64,000 bases of DNA from Candidatus Collinsella stercoripullorum. GTDB lineage: Bacteria; Actinomycetota; Coriobacteriia; Coriobacteriales; Coriobacteriaceae. How positions within the stretch are numbered: the stretch's first letter is position 1; every line of letters begins with the position of its first letter. Under the pieces are notes generated by a model that was not told the origin of the DNA, made no database searches, and saw nothing but the letters and a program-made list of their open reading frames with translations. The position numbers and the translations under genes were made by a program. This document shows positions 1-8,742 of the stretch, piece by piece. Where the stretch lies: contig DXAO01000025.1 in NCBI GenBank assembly GCA_019117005.1, forward strand, positions 1-64,000, in the 5' to 3' direction.

Positions 1-312
1 GCGGGGCTTGTCGCCGGCCTTTCCGCGCGGGAGCAGATGTCTTCGAGCCTGCTCGCCGTGCCGCTCACGGTGGTTGCGCTGGCGCCCATCCTCGCGTTCA
101 TGTCCGGCACCGTCCGCGCGATCACATGGTTCTGGCCGTTGGGCCCCGTGGCCGAGATCCTGTGCACCGCGAGCGGCATGGACGCGATAGCTCCCGTGCC
201 GGTGCTTGCAGGGCTTGCCGTCGTGTGGACGGCGGCCATGTCCGCGCTTGCGGCGCGGAGCTGCGGTCGCTTCGCCCGCGACCTTGCCGCCGAGCGCAAC
301 CGGCTCGTGTAG
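1..312 (+). CDS. C-terminal end of a membrane protein (partial; possibly an ABC-2-type permease)
   Basis: The frame is open from the first base and stops at TAG 310-312, so only the last 103 residues are visible. They include at least two hydrophobic segments, one rich in Leu/Val/Ala just after the first visible Met and one near the C-terminus, followed by a short charged tail. The pattern resembles the last helices of an ABC-2-type exporter permease, but no diagnostic motif is visible and this is a guess. The gene starts upstream of the window. Confidence 0.5.
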   Translation, partial: AGLVAGLSAREQMSSSLLAVPLTVVALAPILAFMSGTVRAITWFWPLGPVAEILCTASGMDAIAPVPVLAGLAVVWTAAMSALAARSCGRFARDLAAERNRLV

Positions 313-407
313 CGGGATTTCCTTCGCAGGTCATTGCGGGTCATTTGACGAACCTATGGGTTGGAACGAACCCGTCCTCAACGATCCCACTTCCGATGCG
401 CTGGCGC

Positions 408-460
408 TAACGGAAGTGAAGTGCGACTCACTTCCGTTAATTCGAGGCAACGGAAGTGAA
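408..460. repeat. Inverted repeat of TAACGGAAGTGA with a third copy
   Basis: TAACGGAAGTGA at 408-419 is mirrored exactly by TCACTTCCGTTA at 428-439 with an 8-base spacer. A third copy in the first orientation (AACGGAAGTGAA) lies at 449-460, and a partial CACTTCCG is near 389-396. Just downstream, 473-487 is another perfect palindrome (TAGGGAC-T-GTCCCTA). These fill most of the gap 313-587 ahead of the glucokinase gene. They could be an operator, a REP-like repeat or a mobile-element scar. Confidence 0.6.
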
Positions 461-587
461 TGGATTGCATTTTAGGGACTGTCCCTATAGTTTCACCTGT
501 CTGCCGTCTGCCGGGATATGGGACAAAACGGCTGGGGGCCGCGGTATCATGTGCTGCACGTGGTAAATCCGAGAAAGGGGGCCGAGG

Positions 588-1529
588 ATGGCCGAAGAGC
601 TGTTCGTGGGTATCGACGTGGGCGGAACGACCGTCAAGGAGGGCCTGGTCAACCGCGAGGGCAAGATCCTGTCCAAGTTGAGCGTGCCCACGCCGCCGCT
701 GGTGGACGAGGCCGGCTACGCCGCGGTCATCGACGGCATCAAGAGCCTGCTCGACGCCCAGGACGGCGACGTCGTCCTCAAGGGCATCGGACTTGCGGTT
801 CCGGCCCCGGTCCCCGATGACGGCGACGTCAAGCTCATCGCCAACGCCTCGATCGACCTCCAGGGGCTCGGCGCGGCGCTCAGGGACGCGTTCGGCGGCG
901 CCGCCGTCGCGTTCGTGAACGATGCCAACGCGGCCGCGCTCGGCGAGATGTGGCGCGGTTCGGCGCTCGGCCATCGCAGTATGGCGCTCGTGACGCTCGG
1001 CACGGGCATCGGCGCCGGCGTCGTCGTCGACGGCAAGGTCATCGGCGGCGCCAACGGTGCGGGCGGCGAGGTCGGCCACACCTGCGTGAACCCCGCCGAG
1101 GAGCGCGTGTGCGGCTGCGGGCGTCACGGCTGCCTCGAGCAGTACGCGTCCGCGACCGGCGTCGTGAACACCTACAAGATGGAGTGCGAGAAGCGCGGGA
1201 CCCAGCCCGTCGAGCTCGCCGGTCCCTCCGACTCCAAGAGCGTGTTCGACGCCTATCAGGCGGGGGATGAGGCGGCAGCGGCGGCGGTCGACACCATGGT
1301 CGAGTATCTCGGCCTGGCGCTCGCCAACCTCGCGTGCACGGTCGACACCGAGGCCATCGTGCTCGGCGGCGGCCTGTCCGCCGCGGGCGACCTGTTCCTG
1401 GGCAAGCTCGTGGAGCGCTTCAAGCACTACACCCTGTCGGTGTGCGCCGACACCCCGATCGAGATCGCCTCGCTCGGCAACGACGCCGGGCTCATCGGCG
1501 CCGCATACGCCGGCCTGATGGAGGCGTGA
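588..1529 (+). CDS. glk: ROK-family glucokinase / sugar kinase
   Basis: A 313-residue sugar kinase that most likely phosphorylates cytoplasmic glucose to glucose-6-phosphate with ATP. The N-terminal phosphate-binding motif DVGGTT is at residues 10-15, the catalytic Asn-Asp region (NDANAA) at 111-116, and the ROK zinc site is complete: His164 (GHTC) with Cys175, Cys177 and Cys182 in CGCGRHGC. Length is typical of ROK glucokinases. The ATG follows a purine-rich AAAGGGGGC, and a possible -10 TATCAT lies at 545-550. It is a single-gene unit closed by two strong hairpins. ROK members also include other hexose kinases, so glucose specificity is inferred. Confidence 0.88.
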   Translation: MAEELFVGIDVGGTTVKEGLVNREGKILSKLSVPTPPLVDEAGYAAVIDGIKSLLDAQDGDVVLKGIGLAVPAPVPDDGDVKLIANASIDLQGLGAALRDAFGGAAVAFVNDANAAALGEMWRGSALGHRSMALVTLGTGIGAGVVVDGKVIGGANGAGGEVGHTCVNPAEERVCGCGRHGCLEQYASATGVVNTYKMECEKRGTQPVELAGPSDSKSVFDAYQAGDEAAAAAVDTMVEYLGLALANLACTVDTEAIVLGGGLSAAGDLFLGKLVERFKHYTLSVCADTPIEIASLGNDAGLIGAAYAGLMEA

Positions 1530-1600
1530 GGGGCCGCCGACCCGTTCGCCCGCACATAGGGCGGGGATGCCGGACGAGCGCTCCCCGCACGGACATGGGA

Positions 1601-1630
1601 GGCCCTCCGCTCGCCTGCGAGCGGAGGGCC
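1601..1630 (+). terminator. Hairpin terminator downstream of glk
   Basis: GGCCCTCCGCTCGC at 1601-1614 pairs perfectly with 1617-1630. No T-run follows, as is common in high-GC genomes. It lies between two convergent genes. Confidence 0.6.
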
Positions 1631-1667
1631 GGGTCCGAAGCCGCATGGCGATACATGCGCCGATGAA

Positions 1668-1705
1668 GAGGGAGCCCGGTCCGCGATCGCGGACCGGGCT
1701 CCCTC
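1668..1705. terminator. Bidirectional hairpin terminator between convergent genes
   Basis: A perfect 38-base palindrome centred on GATC, with arms starting GAGGGAGCCCGG, lies between glk (rightward) and the transglutaminase-like gene (leftward, ending at 1737). It can serve both strands. Together with 1601-1630 it makes two hairpins in tandem. Confidence 0.75.
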
Positions 1706-1736
1706 GCGCTGCGCTGCCCGCCCGGGGCCCCGCAGC

Positions 1737-4388
1737 CTAGCTGATGAGCGAGATGAGCTTGAGCACCAGGTCGACGGTGCCCACGTTGTAGCCTGCCGCG
1801 GCATAGCGACCCGTCAGGTTGCCGGCGTCGTCGGCGACGGCGAGGATGATCAGCGGCAGCTTCTCGGGATTGGTGAACATGCGGCGCGCCAGGCGCTCCG
1901 GCAGCTCGGAGAAGTTGTCGTAGGCGACCGTCGTGCGAGGAAGCACGGGCAGCGTGCGCGCGAGCGTGGGGTCGGCGAGCTCCTCGGCGTCGCGCACGGC
2001 GAGCACGATGGGCGCGCCCGCGTCGTCCAGGCGGCCAGCCTGCTCGCGCATCTCGTTGAGCAGGTGCTCGGTGGGCTCCATGCCCGGCTCGAGGAACACG
2101 ACGATGACGGGCTTGGCATCCGTCGGGCCCGCCGCGGCGATCTCGCCGCAGTCGATCGCCGCGCCCTCGGCGTCCGCGAGCGCGAACGCATCGAGCTTGA
2201 TGTCCTGCAGCATCTCGGAGACGTCCGGCTCGCGCAGCTTGAGCTCAATGGGGGTGCCGTCGTAGCCGGGCGTCACCTCGAAGGCGCGCTCCGCGGCGTG
2301 GACGTCGCCGTTGGGCAGGCGCACGGCGGTGGTGAGGCGGTACTCGCCGAGCGGCATCTTCACGCGGCAGACGCCGTCCTCGAACGGGGCCTTGCCCCAC
2401 AGGTCGAGCACCTTGAAGCCCTGGGCCGCCTTGCCGCTCACCGCGGTGAAGTGCAGGTAGCGGGCGATGCTCCAGGTCTGGAAGTAACCGGGCGCCGGGT
2501 CGGCGTCGCTGGCGAACAGGACCTCGAAGCCCTCCTCGGCATGCTCCACGGGCACGAAGGAGCCGTGGGCGAAGTACTCGATCCCCGCATCGATGGGGTT
2601 GATGCGGGCCGCGATGCCGAAGCTGCGGCAGATCGCCACGAACAGCGAGCGGCGGGTGACGGCGCTCGCCTGGCCGGACACGAGCGCGCCGCGCGGCGTG
2701 CCCACGTAGCGCTTGGTGTGCTCGCGGGAGGTGAACGAGGTGTTCTCGCAGATCCAGTCCCACACGCGCAGCGGGTCGGCGACGAATCCGCGGACCGTCC
2801 CGGCGTCGAAGTGCGCGCGGATGAAGGCGCGGTATGCGGAGAGGTGCTCGAAGTGGGCGCGCGGACACAGCACGTAGCGCTCGTAGAGCCCCTGCGCCTC
2901 GGCCGGGTCCCCGACCCCCTCGCGTGCGAGGTAGGCGAGGGCGTCCTCGCGGACCGCGCGACCGCCCTGGATGTGGTCCTCCAGGATGTCGGCCGACAGG
3001 TCGCGGAAGTCCTTGGACGTGAGCGTGGCGAGCAGGGCCGCGCGGTCGGCGCCGTCGTCGACGGCCAGGAAGCGCTCGACCTCGGGGGCGTTGGCGAAGG
3101 CCTGCTCGAAGTAGGGCAGGCAGCCGTCCGCGTCGTGCCCGCAGGCGCGGGCGATCTCGCGGGCGCGCTCAACGCTGCCGGCGACGCGCTCGGTGCGCAT
3201 GCGGTCGGCCTCGCGCTTGCGGGCGCGCCCGCGCTCGACCTGCTCGGGCGTGAGCGGGTGGGAGGGGGCGGGGTGGTCGGCCGGCGCATGGACGTCGAAG
3301 TCGACCCAGTCGGTGTCGCCGTGCACGGTCTCGTCCAGCGTGAGCTCGAGGTCGTGGCAGGCGGCGGTGTCGATGATGGCCTCCGCCATCCCGTCGCCCG
3401 TGGTGGCGACCACGCGCAGGGTGCCCTCGCCGACCACGATGCGGGCCGTGCCCGCCTCATCGCTCGTGAGGTGCGCGATGTCGTGCCACGCGGCCTCGTT
3501 CACCAGGCGCAGGCGCACCGAGGCGCCCTCCACGGGCGCGCCGGCGGCGTCGAGGACGCGCACGGAGAGCAGCACGCAGGGGGCGTAGGACTCGGTCAGG
3601 TTCACGATCACCTGGCTGCCCTCGCGGGCGAGCAGGTGCGCGTCGCGCGCGAAGTCGCAGCCGAAGTCGTCGAACAGGCGCGTGTGGACGAGCATGGCGC
3701 GACCGGACGCCGCGGTGAACCAGCCGCGGTCGAGCTCCTCCTCCGGCTCGCAGGCGCCCAGGTAGTGCCAGGCGCCGCCGGCGTAGGCCTCGACCCAGGC
3801 GTGGTTGTCGTCGCAGTGCGCCCACCAGGGCGTGTAGAGCTGGCGCGCGGGGATGCCGTTGGCGCGCAGGGCGGTCACGAGGTAGGTCGACTCCTCGCCG
3901 CAGCGGCCGTCACCCGAGGCGAGCACGCCGAGCGGGCCCAGCGTGCGGCCGTCGGAGGACTGGTAGGTGGCCGTCTCGCAGCACCAGTAGTTGGTCTCCA
4001 CGACGGCGCGGTAGGCGTCAAGGCCGCGCAGGCGGTCGGCGAGCGCGGCGCGGAAGACGGGCCAGGCGTCGGCGAGCGGCTCGTTGTTGACGCGCGGGCT
4101 CGCGACGTACTGGACGAAGATATCCTCGGGGATGTCCGCGCACCACGGGGAGGTGCGGCGCAGCTCGCACGCCTGGCGGGCGAACGAGGCGAACAGCTCG
4201 AACCCGGCGTCGAACACGTCGGTCAGCGGCAGGGTGCCGTAGTAGCTCCTGATGAGCGTGCGGACGTCCGCGTCGTCGATGGCGGCGAGGCCCGCCTCGA
4301 TGTCGCGGGAGATGGGGGAGAGCACCTCGCGGCGGGCGTCGAAGCGCTCCTGCGCGTGGGCGGCGAACGAATCGGAGAGGACGGTCAT
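1737..4388 (-). CDS. Large multidomain transglutaminase-like protein with thioredoxin-like C-terminus
   Basis: An 883-residue protein of unknown substrate. A transglutaminase-like papain fold is visible in the first 250 residues: Cys163 in GRCGEE, His196 in DDNHAWVE, then the WHYLGACEPE strand. A beta-rich domain like carboxypeptidase-regulatory folds follows near residues 265-340, then a helical linker. A second transglutaminase-like segment (GQASAVTRRSLF, near residues 585-610) has Ser where Cys is expected and looks inactive. The last ~130 residues resemble a thioredoxin fold without a CxxC. There is no signal peptide, so it is probably cytoplasmic. Three bases separate it from the upstream fucosidase, so the two are probably co-transcribed. 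A peptidase or amidase acting on glycopeptide or peptide substrates is possible but not shown. Confidence 0.75.
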   Translation of the reverse strand: MTVLSDSFAAHAQERFDARREVLSPISRDIEAGLAAIDDADVRTLIRSYYGTLPLTDVFDAGFELFASFARQACELRRTSPWCADIPEDIFVQYVASPRVNNEPLADAWPVFRAALADRLRGLDAYRAVVETNYWCCETATYQSSDGRTLGPLGVLASGDGRCGEESTYLVTALRANGIPARQLYTPWWAHCDDNHAWVEAYAGGAWHYLGACEPEEELDRGWFTAASGRAMLVHTRLFDDFGCDFARDAHLLAREGSQVIVNLTESYAPCVLLSVRVLDAAGAPVEGASVRLRLVNEAAWHDIAHLTSDEAGTARIVVGEGTLRVVATTGDGMAEAIIDTAACHDLELTLDETVHGDTDWVDFDVHAPADHPAPSHPLTPEQVERGRARKREADRMRTERVAGSVERAREIARACGHDADGCLPYFEQAFANAPEVERFLAVDDGADRAALLATLTSKDFRDLSADILEDHIQGGRAVREDALAYLAREGVGDPAEAQGLYERYVLCPRAHFEHLSAYRAFIRAHFDAGTVRGFVADPLRVWDWICENTSFTSREHTKRYVGTPRGALVSGQASAVTRRSLFVAICRSFGIAARINPIDAGIEYFAHGSFVPVEHAEEGFEVLFASDADPAPGYFQTWSIARYLHFTAVSGKAAQGFKVLDLWGKAPFEDGVCRVKMPLGEYRLTTAVRLPNGDVHAAERAFEVTPGYDGTPIELKLREPDVSEMLQDIKLDAFALADAEGAAIDCGEIAAAGPTDAKPVIVVFLEPGMEPTEHLLNEMREQAGRLDDAGAPIVLAVRDAEELADPTLARTLPVLPRTTVAYDNFSELPERLARRMFTNPEKLPLIILAVADDAGNLTGRYAAAGYNVGTVDLVLKLISLIS

Positions 4389-4391
4389 CCC

Positions 4392-5735
4392 TCACGCCTC
4401 CTTGATCGTGACGGCGAGCACGGTGTCGACGGGGTCGGGCAGCACCGGGGAGGGGCCGAGGTCGGCGAAGGCGATATCGGGGTAGTCGCTGTGGACCCAG
4501 CTGGTCGACAGCGGCACCTCCGTGCCGTCGCGCAGCAAGCGGATCTTCTCGATGCGGTCCTTGGGGACACCCATGAGGGGCACCGGGCCGAGTGCGTTCT
4601 CGTACAGGTGGAAGTAATACGTGTCGCCGGAGCGGGTGACGCGCCCGTACTCGGGGCGGTCGACCTCGATGGGCCCGCCCGCGGCGCGCCCGCCGCCGTA
4701 GATGCTCGCACCGTTGCGGTCCATCCAACGGCCGATCTCGTCCAAGATGGCGAGCGACTCGTCGGGGATGCGCCCGGTCGCGTCCGGGCCGACGTTCAAG
4801 ATCATGTTGCCGCCCTTGGAGACGCACTCCACGAGCTTGTGGACGAGCAGGTCGGCGGGCTTGAAGTTGCGGTCCGTGGCGAAGTAGCCCCAGTTGTCGT
4901 TCATCGTGATGCAGGCCTCCCACGCGAGGGGCCTGCCCTCGACGTCGAACAGGCCGTTGGGCGGGATGATGCGCTCGGGCGTGACGAAGTCGCCGTGGTA
5001 GGGCGTGGGGTCGCACTGGGCGAGCGAGCCGAAGCCCTCGCCGGAGACCTCGATGCGGTTGTTGACGATCACGTCGGGCTGCAGCTCGCGCACCATGCTC
5101 ATGAGCTCGGTGCCGCGCCAGGCCTCGCCGCGCAGGTCGTCGTAGGAGAAGTCGAACCACAGCAGGTCGAGCTTGCCGTAGCGGGTGCACAGCTCGCGCA
5201 CCTGCTCGTGCATGTAGTCGAGGTAGCGGTCGAACACGCGGTGCTCGTTGGAGCCGGCCACCGGGTCATGGCGCAGCGGCGCCTGCCGGTCGCCGTACTG
5301 GGGGAAGTCGGGGTGGTGCCAGTCGATGAGCGAGTAGTACAGGCCCACGCGGATCCCCTCGGCGCGGAAGGCCTCGAGGTAGTCGGCGACGATGTCGCGC
5401 CCGTAGGGCGTGTTGGTGGACTTGAAGTCGGTGGTGGCGGTGTCGAACAGGCAGAAGCCGTCGTGGTGCTTGGCGGTGAGGACGGCGTAGCGCATGCCGG
5501 CGCGCTTGGCGGCGCGCGCCCAGGCGCGGGCGTCGAGCGCATACGGGTCGAACTCTTCGAAGTAGGGGAGGTAGAGCTCCTCAGGCATCTCCTCGGTGCT
5601 GCGCAGCCACTCCCCGCGCGCGGGGATGGAGTACAGGCCGAAGTGGATGAACATTCCGAAGCGGTCGTGCAGATACCACTTCATGCGCTCGTCGTACCGA
5701 GCGCGGTCGAACCGGTACGCCAACATTTCCTCCAT
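4392..5735 (-). CDS. Alpha-L-fucosidase, GH29 family
   Basis: Glycoside hydrolase of about 447 residues expected to release L-fucose from host glycans. GH29 features include FGMFIHFGLYS near the N-terminus, TAKHHDGF, and the nucleophile Asp (about residue 195) in LLWFDF. No signal peptide is seen, suggesting action on imported oligosaccharides. The frame is open well upstream, but that part is antisense to oppA, so I place the start at 5735 (MEEML); the next Met at 5726 has a GGAGG-like sequence that is too close to serve it, and no strong ribosome site precedes 5735, so the exact start is uncertain. It leads a two-gene unit with the transglutaminase-like gene and is divergent from the peptide transporter. 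Confidence 0.85.
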   Translation of the reverse strand: MEEMLAYRFDRARYDERMKWYLHDRFGMFIHFGLYSIPARGEWLRSTEEMPEELYLPYFEEFDPYALDARAWARAAKRAGMRYAVLTAKHHDGFCLFDTATTDFKSTNTPYGRDIVADYLEAFRAEGIRVGLYYSLIDWHHPDFPQYGDRQAPLRHDPVAGSNEHRVFDRYLDYMHEQVRELCTRYGKLDLLWFDFSYDDLRGEAWRGTELMSMVRELQPDVIVNNRIEVSGEGFGSLAQCDPTPYHGDFVTPERIIPPNGLFDVEGRPLAWEACITMNDNWGYFATDRNFKPADLLVHKLVECVSKGGNMILNVGPDATGRIPDESLAILDEIGRWMDRNGASIYGGGRAAGGPIEVDRPEYGRVTRSGDTYYFHLYENALGPVPLMGVPKDRIEKIRLLRDGTEVPLSTSWVHSDYPDIAFADLGPSPVLPDPVDTVLAVTIKEA

Positions 5736-5988
5736 CTGATCGATTTGACCGTTATGACCGGTATGGAAAAAATATTTCCTCGCCGTGAACGGTCGGTTTC
5801 CAGCGCCTGAACGGTTACCCCGCTTGCGCAACTCCTCGCGCTCCGTGATGATAAAGCAGTACCATGAGCGTGCGGGCACAGTATAGCGGTACTCGCAAGG
5901 TCGCTGACAGGGCATCGCCGCTTTTGGTATCCCTACACTAAATGCGCCCACACCGCATGGAGGTAGCAAGGCGCGAAAGGAGTGTCCT
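5736..5988. promoter_or_regulatory. Divergent promoter region between fucosidase and opp operon
   Basis: This 253-base, relatively AT-rich gap must carry promoters for both directions. A TACACT at 5934-5939 is a plausible -10 for oppA, and AGTACC (5858-5863) is mirrored by GGTACT (5888-5893) around a TATAGC. The oppA ribosome site AAAGGAG is clear. No operator can be assigned. Confidence 0.4.
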
Positions 5989-7698
5989 ATGGACAAAGAG
6001 AGCAAGAACATGGCGCGTTCCGAGCACAACGTGACCCGTCGCGGGTTCGTCGGCGCCGCCGCCGCGACCGCCGCAACGGTCGCCGGGCTCGGGCTTGCCG
6101 GCTGCGGCGGCGGTGGTGAGACGACCACCGATTCCGGCTCGGCTTCCACCGACTCCAACGTCGAGATCATCGAGGCGGACGAGGAGGGCTTCGTCGTCCG
6201 CGCCGAGAAGACCGACGGCAAGGCGCCGAAGAACGAGTGCATCCTCGCCTTCGAGGGCGAGTTCCAGGAGATGCACCCCATGGACTGGTCCGACGGCAAC
6301 TCCGGCAACGTCGTGTACTACATCTACGACTCCCTGTACGACCTGGACGAGAACTACGAGCCCGTCCCGCGTGCCGCTGAGTCCTACGAGGTCTCCGACG
6401 ACGCCTGCACCTACACCTTCCACCTGCGCGAGGGCATCACCTTCACCGACGGCGCGGCGCTCAACGCCGACGCGGTCGTGAGCAACTACCAGGCCGCCAT
6501 CGACCCGGCCAACAATTGGCGCCGTCGCCGCACCTTCATCGAGACCATCGATGAGACCACCGAGATCCCGCGCGTCGACTCCTGCACCGCCGTGGACGAG
6601 CTCACCGTGCAGTTCCACCTGCCCGAGCCCTACGCGCCGTTCATGAACTCCATGACGCAGTTCTACCTCATCAGCCCCAACGTCGTGAACGACTCCAGCT
6701 TCGACTACTCCAAGCAGTCCGCCGGTTCGGGCCCCTACATGCTGGAGGAGTACGCCCAGGGCGACCACGTCTCCATCGTGCGCAACGAGGATTACTGGGG
6801 CGAGGCCCCCTCGATCGACCGCATCGACTTCCGCGTCGTGCCCGAGGCCGGCTCCCGTATCGCCGCCCTGCAGACCGGTGAGGCCACGGCCATCTACCCG
6901 ATGCCGACCGACCAGGTCGCCACGGTGCGCTCCGCCGGCGACATCAACATGGTCTCGATCCCGTCGACGACCATGCGCTACGTCACGCTCAACACCAACT
7001 ACGAGCCGCTGTCCGACGTCCGCGTGCGCCAGGCCCTGAACTACGCCTTCGACCAGGAGGAGTACTGCCGCGTCATGTACTCCGGCGCCGCCACCCCCGC
7101 GACCTCGGTCCTGCCCGAGATCGTCCCGGGCTACAAGGCCCAGACCCCCTACGAGGTCGATCTCGACAAGGCCAAGAGCCTGCTCGAGGAGGCCGGCTAC
7201 GCTGACGGCTTCGAGGTCGATATCATCGGCGACAACTCCACCCAGGAGACCAAGGGCATGACCTTCGTCATGCAGCAGCTCGAGAACATCGGCGTCACCG
7301 TCAACGTGAAGCCCAACGAGGCCGCCACGAACGCCGAGCTCGCCGCCGCCCCCGAGGACGAGACCACGCTCCACATGTGGTACGTCAACTGGGCTCAGTC
7401 CGACGCCGACGGCTTCATGCGCTCGCTGCTCTCCACCGCCATGATCCCGCCCACCGGCTACAACACCGCCTTCTGGAAGAACGAGGAGTTCGACTCCGAG
7501 CTCGAGGCCGGCAACGCCGCCCCGACCGAGGACGAGCAGAACCAGCACTACGGCACCTGCCAGGACATCGTCTGGCCGGAGTGCCCGTGGCTGTACCTCG
7601 CCAGCGACAACACCCTCCTGTCCTACAAGGCCTACCTGAACGGCATCAAGTACGTGCCGCAGGGCATCGACGTCATCCACGCTACGCTGAACGTCTAG
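5989..7698 (+). CDS. oppA: Oligopeptide ABC transporter substrate-binding lipoprotein (family 5)
   Basis: Extracellular solute receptor of 569 residues for the ABC importer encoded by the next four genes. The N-terminus combines a twin-arginine motif (TRRGF, residues 16-20), a hydrophobic stretch and a lipobox (LAGC, Cys39), so it is probably Tat-exported and lipid-anchored. The mature part shows family-5 features: a YDSLYDLDENYEPVPR-like segment near the start, FHLREGITFTDG, and the later VRQALNYAFDQE region. The family binds peptides but also other solutes, so 'oligopeptide' is the default. A hairpin after the gene may let it be expressed above the permeases. The tatA and tatC genes lie elsewhere in this window. 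Confidence 0.9.
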   Translation: MDKESKNMARSEHNVTRRGFVGAAAATAATVAGLGLAGCGGGGETTTDSGSASTDSNVEIIEADEEGFVVRAEKTDGKAPKNECILAFEGEFQEMHPMDWSDGNSGNVVYYIYDSLYDLDENYEPVPRAAESYEVSDDACTYTFHLREGITFTDGAALNADAVVSNYQAAIDPANNWRRRRTFIETIDETTEIPRVDSCTAVDELTVQFHLPEPYAPFMNSMTQFYLISPNVVNDSSFDYSKQSAGSGPYMLEEYAQGDHVSIVRNEDYWGEAPSIDRIDFRVVPEAGSRIAALQTGEATAIYPMPTDQVATVRSAGDINMVSIPSTTMRYVTLNTNYEPLSDVRVRQALNYAFDQEEYCRVMYSGAATPATSVLPEIVPGYKAQTPYEVDLDKAKSLLEEAGYADGFEVDIIGDNSTQETKGMTFVMQQLENIGVTVNVKPNEAATNAELAAAPEDETTLHMWYVNWAQSDADGFMRSLLSTAMIPPTGYNTAFWKNEEFDSELEAGNAAPTEDEQNQHYGTCQDIVWPECPWLYLASDNTLLSYKAYLNGIKYVPQGIDVIHATLNV

Positions 7699-7739
7699 AC
7701 CGAGTATCACGAGTCCCAGTCGAACACTAGGTTGTAGCT

Positions 7740-7776
7740 GACCGCCAGCCCCCGCCGCACGCGAGGGCTGGCGGTC
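7740..7776 (+). terminator. Hairpin (probable attenuator) between oppA and oppB
   Basis: GACCGCCAGCCC at 7740-7751 pairs perfectly with 7765-7776, with a 13-base loop and no T-run. In ABC operons such a hairpin after the receptor gene often stabilises its mRNA or partly terminates; this role is inferred. Confidence 0.6.
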
Positions 7777-7812
7777 ACGTTACCGGGTTGGAAACGCAAG
7801 GGAGGGAGCCAC

Positions 7813-8733
7813 ATGGGGAAGTACGTCGTCAAGCGAATCCTGAGCATGATTCCGCTCCTATTCGTCATCTCCATCATCATCTTCATGTTCATTCACCTGA
7901 TCCCGGGTGACGCTGCGCGCCAGGTCGCCGGCGCGACCGCCACGGCGGGCGAGGTCGAGGCCGTCCGCAAGCAGCTCGGTCTCGACCAGCCGCTGGTGCC
8001 GCAGTACATCCAGTGGGTCACCGGGATCCTTCAGGGCGATCTTGGCGTGTCGTACACGAACAACACGACCGTCGCCGAGCTGTTCGCCCCCCGTCTGCCG
8101 ATCACCATCTACCTGACCATCTGCTCGATCACCTGGTCGGTGCTGTTCGGCATCATCATCGGCGTCGTCGCCGCCATCAACCGCGGCCGCGCGCTCGACC
8201 TCATCGGCATGCTCATCGCCATCGCCGGCATCTCGCTGCCCAACTTCTGGCTGGGCCTGCAGCTCATGCAGATCTTCTCCGTGAACCTGGGCATCTTCCC
8301 CACGGGCGGCCTCGAGGACTGGAGGGGCTACATCCTGCCCTCCGTCGCCATGGGCGCCGGCATCATGGCGATCCTCGCGCGCGTGACGCGCTCCTCCATG
8401 ATCGAGAACCTCGGCAAGGACTACATCCGCACCGCGCGCGCCAAGGGCCTGCCCGAGCCGCGCGTCATCATGGTGCACGCGTTCAAGAATTCCTCGATCG
8501 ACATCATCACCGTCACCGCCCTGCAGATCGGCGCGCTCATCGCCGGCTCCGTCGTGGTCGAGACCGTGTTCTCCATCCCGGGCCTGGGCCGTCTGCTCGT
8601 CGACTCCATCGGCTTCCGCGACTACGAGGTGGTGCAGGCGCTCATCCTGTTCTTCTCCTTCGAGTACATGGTGATCAACCTGCTGGCGGACGTCCTGTAC
8701 GCCGTCATCAACCCGCGCGTGAGATACGAGTAG
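7813..8733 (+). CDS. oppB: Oligopeptide ABC transporter permease, DppB/OppB type
   Basis: A 306-residue inner-membrane permease with about six transmembrane helices. The N-terminus MGKYVVKRILSMIPLL and the early FMFIHLIPGDAA are hallmarks of DppB/OppB proteins. The ABC-interacting loop (YIRTARAKGLPEPRV) and the C-terminal NLLADVLYAVINPRVRYE are both present. GGGAGGGAG precedes the ATG. Second gene of the five-gene importer operon; pairs with OppC. Confidence 0.93.
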   Translation: MGKYVVKRILSMIPLLFVISIIIFMFIHLIPGDAARQVAGATATAGEVEAVRKQLGLDQPLVPQYIQWVTGILQGDLGVSYTNNTTVAELFAPRLPITIYLTICSITWSVLFGIIIGVVAAINRGRALDLIGMLIAIAGISLPNFWLGLQLMQIFSVNLGIFPTGGLEDWRGYILPSVAMGAGIMAILARVTRSSMIENLGKDYIRTARAKGLPEPRVIMVHAFKNSSIDIITVTALQIGALIAGSVVVETVFSIPGLGRLLVDSIGFRDYEVVQALILFFSFEYMVINLLADVLYAVINPRVRYE

Positions 8734-8742
8734 GAGGCGAAC

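Noticed and set aside
2064-5810. Very long rightward frame antisense to the transglutaminase and fucosidase genes
   Set aside because: A by-product of high GC; repetitive Val/Ala/Gly/Arg composition and no ribosome site, while the opposite strand has clear motifs.
5736-6308. N-terminal extension of the fucosidase by 191 residues
   Set aside because: The extra part is antisense to the start of oppA and lacks similarity; GH29 homology begins near the Met at 5735.
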